From an uncultured Oscillospiraceae bacterium (GTDB lineage: Bacteria; Bacillota; Clostridia; Oscillospirales; Oscillospiraceae), in contig CALWXI010000031.1 of the NCBI GenBank assembly GCA_944385455.1, positions 1 to 9,808 on the forward strand: DNA of 9,808 nucleotides. The letters run 5' to 3'. A model generated the notes under the pieces. The model had not been told where the DNA came from. It saw only the letters and a list, made by a program, of their open reading frames with translations, and made no database searches. Position 1 is the first letter of the stretch, and each line of letters begins with the position of its first letter. Positions 5,300-9,808 of this stretch are shown in pieces. The translations under genes were made by a program, and so were the position numbers.

Positions 5300-6724
5300 C
5301 TACCGCTCCGTCTCCGCGGGTTCGTCGTCCGGCATGGTACCGACATCGTCGCCCTGCGTCCGCATCTCGTGGGACGAGCGGCGGGTACTGTCGCTGCGCT
5401 GGGTGCGCCAGGAGGAGATGTCGATGGGCTCGCTCTCCTCGAACAGGTCGTAGTAATCCTCGTCCCGCAGCACCGGACGGCGGTGCTTGCAGATGGCGGT
5501 GATGGTGGGGTACAGGACGATGGCGATGAGGCCGCCGGAAAAGCCGTTGTTGTAGAGGTTCAGCCCTGCCACGGTGCCGCCGGTCTGGAGCACCAGGGCC
5601 GAGTGGATGAACCCCGCCAGGATGCCGAAGGGCCAGCCGAAGTGGCCGGCGATGGGAGCCAGAGTGGTGCCGAAAAGCCCCGCCAGCTGCAAAGAGGGAT
5701 AGTCGGGGGTGTAGTGGACGCCGTAGGCGCCCAGGGCCACGCCGATCATCACCGGCGTGATATTCCGGGCATGCTTGCCGAAGGCGGAAAAACCCATGAT
5801 GGTGAAGATGCCGCCCACGGTGGGACCGTTGAGCTCGCCGCCCACCACCAGGATGAAGATGATGCCCAGGATGCCGTTGATGCCGATGTTGATGAGCACC
5901 GGCCCCGGGCCGAACATGCGCAGGTAGTCGCTGGGGGCCCGGCCGGTGGTGGAGAGCAGGCGGCGGTAGCCCGCCCACACCGCCCAGGGCGGCTCTCCGG
6001 TGCCGTAAGTGCCCAGCAGGATCATGGCGGTGCACAGCACGCCCAGCACGATCTCAAAGACGCCGTTGTAATCCGTGGCCCAGTAGAGCACGGAGTCCGG
6101 CTTGTCGCCGAAGGCCGTGAGGATGGGCACCACCATCATGGCGAAGAGGCCGCAGGCAAACCCCATGTTGTAGAGGTTCATGCCGTTTTGGATTTTATAA
6201 GTGTAGCCTGAGAGGGAGGGCAGGATAAACCCGATGACGATGCCCGTCAGCAGGCCCAGGGGCAGGCTTGCGTGGATGCTTCCCAGGGCCATGTAGCTGA
6301 CCATGGGGGAAAGGGACGTGGCCAGCAGAGCCACCGAGGCATATTTGGAAAAGGGCTCCTTCTGATACTGGGCGTAGAGCCAGGTCCCCAGAATGATGGG
6401 CCAGATGTTCAGGCAGTTCTTGCCGAAAAGGGAAAAGCCCGCCATGAGGCCCATCTCCACGATGGTGAAGCCGTTGAAGGGGTCCCCGGAGAATTTGATG
6501 ATACAGATGGAGACGGCCGTCACCAATCCCGCGTTCACCAGCGCCGCGCCGGCGCCGGCGATGTAGACGTAGTCGGTGATGAGCAGGTCCTGCATGGTGA
6601 CGATGCGGTACATCCCCACCAGGATGTTCCGGGGCGTATCCATAATGAAGCCAAGGACGATCAGGCTGGCGGAGAACACAAGGATGGAGGAAAAGATCCC
6701 CTCATAGCGGGACTGCGGCTGCAT
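5300..6724 (-). CDS. DUF1576 family membrane protein, internally duplicated
   Basis: 474 residues, polytopic membrane protein that I recognise as DUF1576; no function is established to my knowledge. Hydrophobic segments cover most of residues 10-412. Two copies of one unit are visible. Copy one has the segments GDPFNGFTIVEM (80-91), AGFSLFGKNCLNIWPIILG (95-113) and GMNLYNMGFACGL (181-193). Copy two has GGELNGPTVGGI (295-306), MGFSAFGKHARNITPVMIG (310-328) and GLNLYNNGFSGGL (387-399). Such a repeated fold suggests a transporter or channel, but that is inference. A charged Ser/Arg/Asp/Glu-rich cytoplasmic-looking tail covers about 412-474. The ATG at 6724 follows GAGGGGGT. It has its own promoter (6763-6792) and is followed by the phosphodiesterase gene after 31 bp. 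Confidence 0.88.
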   Translation of the reverse strand: MQPQSRYEGIFSSILVFSASLIVLGFIMDTPRNILVGMYRIVTMQDLLITDYVYIAGAGAALVNAGLVTAVSICIIKFSGDPFNGFTIVEMGLMAGFSLFGKNCLNIWPIILGTWLYAQYQKEPFSKYASVALLATSLSPMVSYMALGSIHASLPLGLLTGIVIGFILPSLSGYTYKIQNGMNLYNMGFACGLFAMMVVPILTAFGDKPDSVLYWATDYNGVFEIVLGVLCTAMILLGTYGTGEPPWAVWAGYRRLLSTTGRAPSDYLRMFGPGPVLINIGINGILGIIFILVVGGELNGPTVGGIFTIMGFSAFGKHARNITPVMIGVALGAYGVHYTPDYPSLQLAGLFGTTLAPIAGHFGWPFGILAGFIHSALVLQTGGTVAGLNLYNNGFSGGLIAIVLYPTITAICKHRRPVLRDEDYYDLFEESEPIDISSWRTQRSDSTRRSSHEMRTQGDDVGTMPDDEPAETER

Positions 6725-6762
6725 GGAACGACCCCCTCAAGGCGTATTCGCTGATCAAATTC

Positions 6763-6792
6763 ATTATAGCAGGCAACCGCCCCCCGGGGCAA
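6763..6792 (-). promoter_or_regulatory. Promoter of the DUF1576-phosphodiesterase pair
   Basis: On the minus strand a perfect TATAAT (6768-6763) has an extended -10 TGC before it. A weak -35, TTGCCC (6792-6787), lies 18 bases upstream. The leader is about 32 bases. Confidence 0.7.
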
Positions 6793-6799
6793 CAGGAAA

Positions 6800-6816
6800 T
6801 TCCCTCTTTCAGGGAA
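6800..6816. repeat. Short inverted repeat between divergent DUF1576 and macro-domain genes
   Basis: TTCCCT-ctttc-AGGGAA, six-base perfect arms with a five-base centre. It lies just upstream of the -35 of the DUF1576 promoter and 30 bp before the -35 of the macro-domain promoter. It could be an operator; no T run follows on either side, so a terminator is unlikely. It could also be chance. Confidence 0.4.
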
Positions 6817-6845
6817 ACGCTCATCCGGCAGGACAGATATGACCC

Positions 6846-6875
6846 TTGCTTTTCACCGCTTTACCACGGTATACT
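6846..6875 (+). promoter_or_regulatory. Promoter of the macro-domain gene
   Basis: TTGCTT (6846-6851) and TATACT (6870-6875) are spaced by 18 bases. The leader is only about 15 bases and is largely occupied by the ribosome site AAAGGAGGTG (6881-6890). Confidence 0.75.
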
Positions 6876-6895
6876 GAAAAAAAGGAGGTGCGCCT

Positions 6896-7432
<537 letters not shown>

Positions 7433-7445
7433 CTGCCGGCAGCCT

Positions 7446-7497
7446 GAGACCGGCCCCGCCGCACAGCGTGTGCGGCGGGGCCGGTCTCTTTTCCTTT
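7446..7497 (+). terminator. Strong terminator after the macro-domain gene
   Basis: A 20-bp perfect GC-rich stem (7446-7465 with 7469-7488) has a three-base loop and is followed by TTTTCCTTTT. It lies between convergent genes. Read on the minus strand there is no T run, so it may not serve the SLH gene. A further weak inverted repeat (GCGGTTCC 7499-7506, GGAACCGC 7521-7528) lies just before the SLH gene stop. Confidence 0.92.
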
Positions 7498-7548
7498 TGC
7501 GGTTCCGTCATGGCGGGCAGGGAACCGCCTTCCTGCCGGAAACGGGCA

Positions 7549-9808
7549 TCACCGGGCGGTGACGCCGATGTAGCGCATCAAAATGGCGGCTACCTGGGCA
7601 CGGGTGGCGTTCCCCTGGGGGGTGAGGGTGGTGTCGCTGGTACCGGCGACGATCCCCTGCTCCACCGCCCAGGCCATGGCCTGCCGGGCATAGGCGCTGA
7701 CGCTGCCGGCGTCGGTGTAGCCCTCCAGGCCGGTGCCGGGGGCAGGGCTGCCGGCGTAGCGCCACAGCATGGTCACCAGCTGCTCACGGGTCAGGTTCCG
7801 CTCCATGTTGGACCCGTCGGAGATGCCGTACTCCATGGCCCACTGCTGGCCCGCGGCGTACCAGGGCTCCCCGGCGGAGGTGTCCACGCCCTCCAGACGG
7901 GCCAGAACGGTGACGAACATGGCCCGGTTCATGGCCCGGTCCGGGCTGAAGGCAGTCTCCGAGGTGCCGTTGAACAGCTCCCGGCTGGCGGCAAACGCCA
8001 CGGCATCCGCGCCCCAATAGCCCGCCGGCACATCCAGGAAGGTTTTGGTGTTGTCCACGATCTTGACGGTGTCGCCGTCGGTGAGGGTGACGGTGACGCC
8101 GTTTTCCGTGGTCAGGGTGGTCTTGAGGATCTCCTCGGTGCCGTCGTCCTTCACCAGCACCGCCACGGTGCCGGGAGTGACATCCTCCACGGGGATCTCC
8201 ACCAGGGCGGTCCGGCCGCCGGGCAGATCCACGGTGATGCCGGCGTCATCGCCGGCGGATACCGGCCGCATGGGCAGCGCCGCCGCCTCGCCGGCTTCCG
8301 CGGCCTCTTCCACCAGGGTCAGAGACAGCCGCACCGCGGTCTCCGTCCGGCCGTCCTCCTCCACGGTGGTGGAGCGGGAGCCGTCGGGCTTGGTGATGGT
8401 GGTGGTGACGGTGCCGTCCTTTTCGGTCTCCACCACTTCCCGGGAACCGTCAGGATACCGGGTGGTCTCCGTGACGGTGCCGTCGGAGGCGGTCACCGTT
8501 TCGGTGGTGGAGCCGTCGGGATTCTTGGTGATCTCCGTCTTGTCAGCGGAGGAGCCGGAGGAGCCGCCGGAGGAACCGCCGGAGGACCGGCGGGAGATGG
8601 TCAGGGTGCCGGCGGCATACACGTCCTCGGCGGCCAGCTCCAGATTGTCGCTGGCGGTGAGGCGGGCCCGGACGGGATAGCTGCCCACCGCGGCGGGAAG
8701 CTCCTCCGTCCAGGCGGTGCCGGCCTCGGCGTAGCCGCAGGCGTCGTCATGGACGTGGGCGCAGGTCTCGCCGTTTTCCCCGCAGCTCTCGTCGTGGACA
8801 TGGGTGCAGGGAGAGGCGGGGGTGTCCACCTGATACTCCACGCGGACCCGGGCGGTCTCATCCGCCGGGTCCACCGTCCAGGTGACGGGAGAGACGCTGC
8901 CGCTGTACTGGGAGAGGTTCCCCAGGGTCAGGGTATGGGCGGGGGCCTTGGCGATGGTGAAGTTCACGGACACCCGGGCCTCGCCCAGGGTGACGGACGC
9001 CGCGGCGGTGCCCGCGTACACATTGTCCGCATAGACGATCTCCGGCGCGCCGCTGCTCCAGCCCTCGCCGCAGGTGACAGATGCCGTCTCCACGGCCCTG
9101 CCGGTGTAAACGCCGTCCTGGGCGGAGAGCGCGGCGGAGGCGGTATGTCCGCAGCCCGCGCGGCCGCAGGTCTCGGTGATGGTCTGCGCGCCGTCATCGG
9201 TATAGGTCAGCTGATGTCCCAGGGCGGCGATGGGCTCCGTCCGGACGGCATCACAGTTCACGCAGTGGTATGTGGTCTCGCCTGCCGCGGTGCAGGTGGG
9301 GGCGGCGGTCTGCGTGCCCGCGTCCCAGGTGTGGGCGCCGGCGGCCTTCAGCTCCGCGCCGCACACGGTGCAGTACGTGGCCTTGGCGCAGTCGGTGTTG
9401 CCGTTGGGGGTATGCTCGCCGGTGGCGGGGATGTCCCTGGCATCCTGAAGATTGCACTTTTCACACCGGCGGACCTCCGTGCCCGCCTCGCCGCAGGTGG
9501 CGGGGGTCTCCACTTCCCACTCGCCCCAGACATGGTCGCAGGGCGGGTAGCCCATCACGACGTAATCGCCCACGGCAAAGGCATAATAGCCGCCGTAGCT
9601 GCTGTTTTCATGGATATCCAGCTCCAGGGGCTCGCCCTCCCGGTTCCGGAACATCATGGCAAAGCTCTTCAGCTCCTCCTTCGTCATGCCGTCCAGGCGC
9701 ATGACGGAGCTGTACATGGAGCCCGAGGGCTGGTTATTCAGGTCCACCTCGATGCAGCCGCCCAGAACCATGCCCCAGTTCAGCGGGGTCCCGACCCAGC
9801 CCACGGAG
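7549..9808 (-). CDS. SLH-domain cell-surface protein with Cys/His repeats (5' end outside window)
   Basis: At least 752 residues; the frame is open to the right edge and no signal peptide is visible, so the start lies beyond it. Residues are counted from the GTG codon at 9804, which has no visible ribosome site. In order: an unrecognised globular segment (1-88); Cys/His repeats (89-220); a beta-rich Ig-like stretch (about 221-330); two C-x-HVHD-x2-CG motifs (333-357); more beta sequence (about 366-404); a Gly/Ser linker (407-420); Asp-Gly-Ser/Thr repeats (about 423-490); a beta-rich segment (about 491-588); and three SLH domains (about 589-633, 648-685 and 695-745). SLH domains hold proteins to pyruvylated secondary wall polymer outside the cell. 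The role is unknown; adhesion or an envelope structural part is plausible. SLH2 is degenerate, lacking the usual FxDV opening. No clear terminator follows on this strand. Confidence 0.9.
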   Translation of the reverse strand, partial: SVGWVGTPLNWGMVLGGCIEVDLNNQPSGSMYSSVMRLDGMTKEELKSFAMMFRNREGEPLELDIHENSSYGGYYAFAVGDYVVMGYPPCDHVWGEWEVETPATCGEAGTEVRRCEKCNLQDARDIPATGEHTPNGNTDCAKATYCTVCGAELKAAGAHTWDAGTQTAAPTCTAAGETTYHCVNCDAVRTEPIAALGHQLTYTDDGAQTITETCGRAGCGHTASAALSAQDGVYTGRAVETASVTCGEGWSSGAPEIVYADNVYAGTAAASVTLGEARVSVNFTIAKAPAHTLTLGNLSQYSGSVSPVTWTVDPADETARVRVEYQVDTPASPCTHVHDESCGENGETCAHVHDDACGYAEAGTAWTEELPAAVGSYPVRARLTASDNLELAAEDVYAAGTLTISRRSSGGSSGGSSGSSADKTEITKNPDGSTTETVTASDGTVTETTRYPDGSREVVETEKDGTVTTTITKPDGSRSTTVEEDGRTETAVRLSLTLVEEAAEAGEAAALPMRPVSAGDDAGITVDLPGGRTALVEIPVEDVTPGTVAVLVKDDGTEEILKTTLTTENGVTVTLTDGDTVKIVDNTKTFLDVPAGYWGADAVAFAASRELFNGTSETAFSPDRAMNRAMFVTVLARLEGVDTSAGEPWYAAGQQWAMEYGISDGSNMERNLTREQLVTMLWRYAGSPAPGTGLEGYTDAGSVSAYARQAMAWAVEQGIVAGTSDTTLTPQGNATRAQVAAILMRYIGVTAR
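7552..8040 (-). other. Three SLH (S-layer homology) domains at the C-terminus
   Basis: SLH1 opens FLDVPAGYWGADAVAFAAS with NRAMF; SLH2 has WYAAGQQWAMEYGI, DGSNMERNLTREQ and LVTMLWRYAG; SLH3 has YTDAGSVSAYARQAMAWAV, GIVAGT, LTPQGNATRAQ and ILMRYI. The ITR-type wall-polymer triad appears as NRA, TRE and TRA in the three copies. This places the protein at the cell wall. Confidence 0.9.
8335..8538 (-). repeat. Asp-Gly-Ser/Thr repeat region in the SLH protein
   Basis: About five degenerate units of 11-13 residues, each centred on DG(S/T/R) with alternating Thr/Glu/Val (for example NPDGSTTETVT, ASDGTVTETTR, YPDGSREVVET, EKDGTVTTTIT and KPDGSRSTTVE). The alternation suggests a beta-strand stalk between the Gly/Ser linker and the region leading to the wall anchor. 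Confidence 0.8.
8731..8808 (-). repeat. Paired C-x-HVHD-x2-CG motifs in the SLH protein
   Basis: CTHVHDESCG (residues 333-342) and CAHVHDDACG (348-357) are near-identical ten-residue motifs separated by five residues. Each offers two Cys, two His and an Asp, suitable for a metal site or a disulfide. The function is unknown. Confidence 0.75.
9145..9540 (-). repeat. Cys/His-rich tandem repeats in the SLH protein
   Basis: Four degenerate units over residues 89-220. Each tends to have an aromatic/His opening (DHVWGEW, GEHTPNG, AHTWDAG, LGHQLTY), a middle PATC or PTC, and a CxxC pair (CEKC, CTVC, CVNC) before a short IPATG or IAALG joint. Repeats of this look are common in extracellular proteins of gut Firmicutes. 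They resemble zinc ribbons, but metal binding is not shown. Confidence 0.75.

Noticed and set aside
5258..6211. A 317-codon open frame on the plus strand opposite the DUF1576 gene
   Set aside because: It is a His/Asp/Gly-rich, low-complexity shadow of a clear membrane protein gene, with no ribosome site at its start.
8335..8538. Repeat cluster as a possible CRISPR array
   Set aside because: The repeats are degenerate, in frame and protein-coding, with no constant repeat-spacer lengths.
8045..8680. A Ser/Thr/Val-rich open frame on the plus strand opposite the SLH gene
   Set aside because: It mirrors the Asp-Gly-Thr repeats of the SLH protein read antisense. The repeat structure is explained by the minus-strand protein.
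9802..9804. GTG at the right edge as the true start of the SLH protein
   Set aside because: The frame is still open upstream, and the first residues lack the signal peptide expected of a wall-anchored protein, so the gene more likely begins outside the window.

Overview
This window looks like chromosome from a GC-rich, spore-forming clostridial Firmicute. The best guess is Oscillospiraceae/Oscillospirales, for example a Flavonifractor- or Lawsonibacter-like gut bacterium. The evidence is a CtsR heat-shock regulator with its cognate operators, an AbrB-type regulator with a zinc ribbon, the spore maturation pair spmA-spmB, a small 2[4Fe-4S] ferredoxin, an SLH-anchored surface protein, and strong AGGAGG-type ribosome binding sites. 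The genus is inference. No phage, insertion sequence, CRISPR array, tRNA or rRNA was seen, and no stretch longer than 300 bases lacks a gene.

Layout. 1-918 (minus): ctsR followed by an mcsA-like zinc-finger gene that runs off the left edge, the head of a class III heat-shock operon. 919-1170: divergent control region with two CtsR operators flanking a sigma-A promoter, plus a separate promoter for the ferredoxin. 1171-1344 (plus): 57-residue ferredoxin and its terminator. 1472-3048 (plus): a TrmN6/YabB-type methyltransferase overlapping rsmI by 4 bp, an RNA-modification operon. 3183-3425 (minus): AbrB family regulator, convergent with rsmI. As I recall it, yabB, rsmI (yabC) and a reversed abrB lie in the same order in Bacillus subtilis. 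3585-4684 (plus): overlapping spmA-spmB. 4726-6724 (minus): an internally duplicated DUF1576 membrane protein followed 31 bp later by a YfcE-type metallophosphodiesterase. 6896-7432 (plus): a stand-alone macro-domain ADP-ribose hydrolase. 7549-9808 (minus): the C-terminal 750 or so residues of a large cell-surface protein with Cys/His repeats, a Gly/Ser linker, Asp-Gly-Ser/Thr repeats and three SLH domains. Its start lies beyond the right edge.

How it fits together. Most of this is housekeeping: protein quality control, RNA methylation, transition-state and sporulation functions. Intergenic signals are clear, with several strong hairpin terminators and promoters. The parts most worth a second look are the DUF1576-phosphodiesterase pair (function unknown), the mcsA-like protein without the second zinc finger of Bacillus McsA, the altered glycine loop in CtsR, the operator layout between ctsR and the ferredoxin, and the Cys/His modules of the surface protein. 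I do not see convincing evidence of a wholly new multi-gene system.
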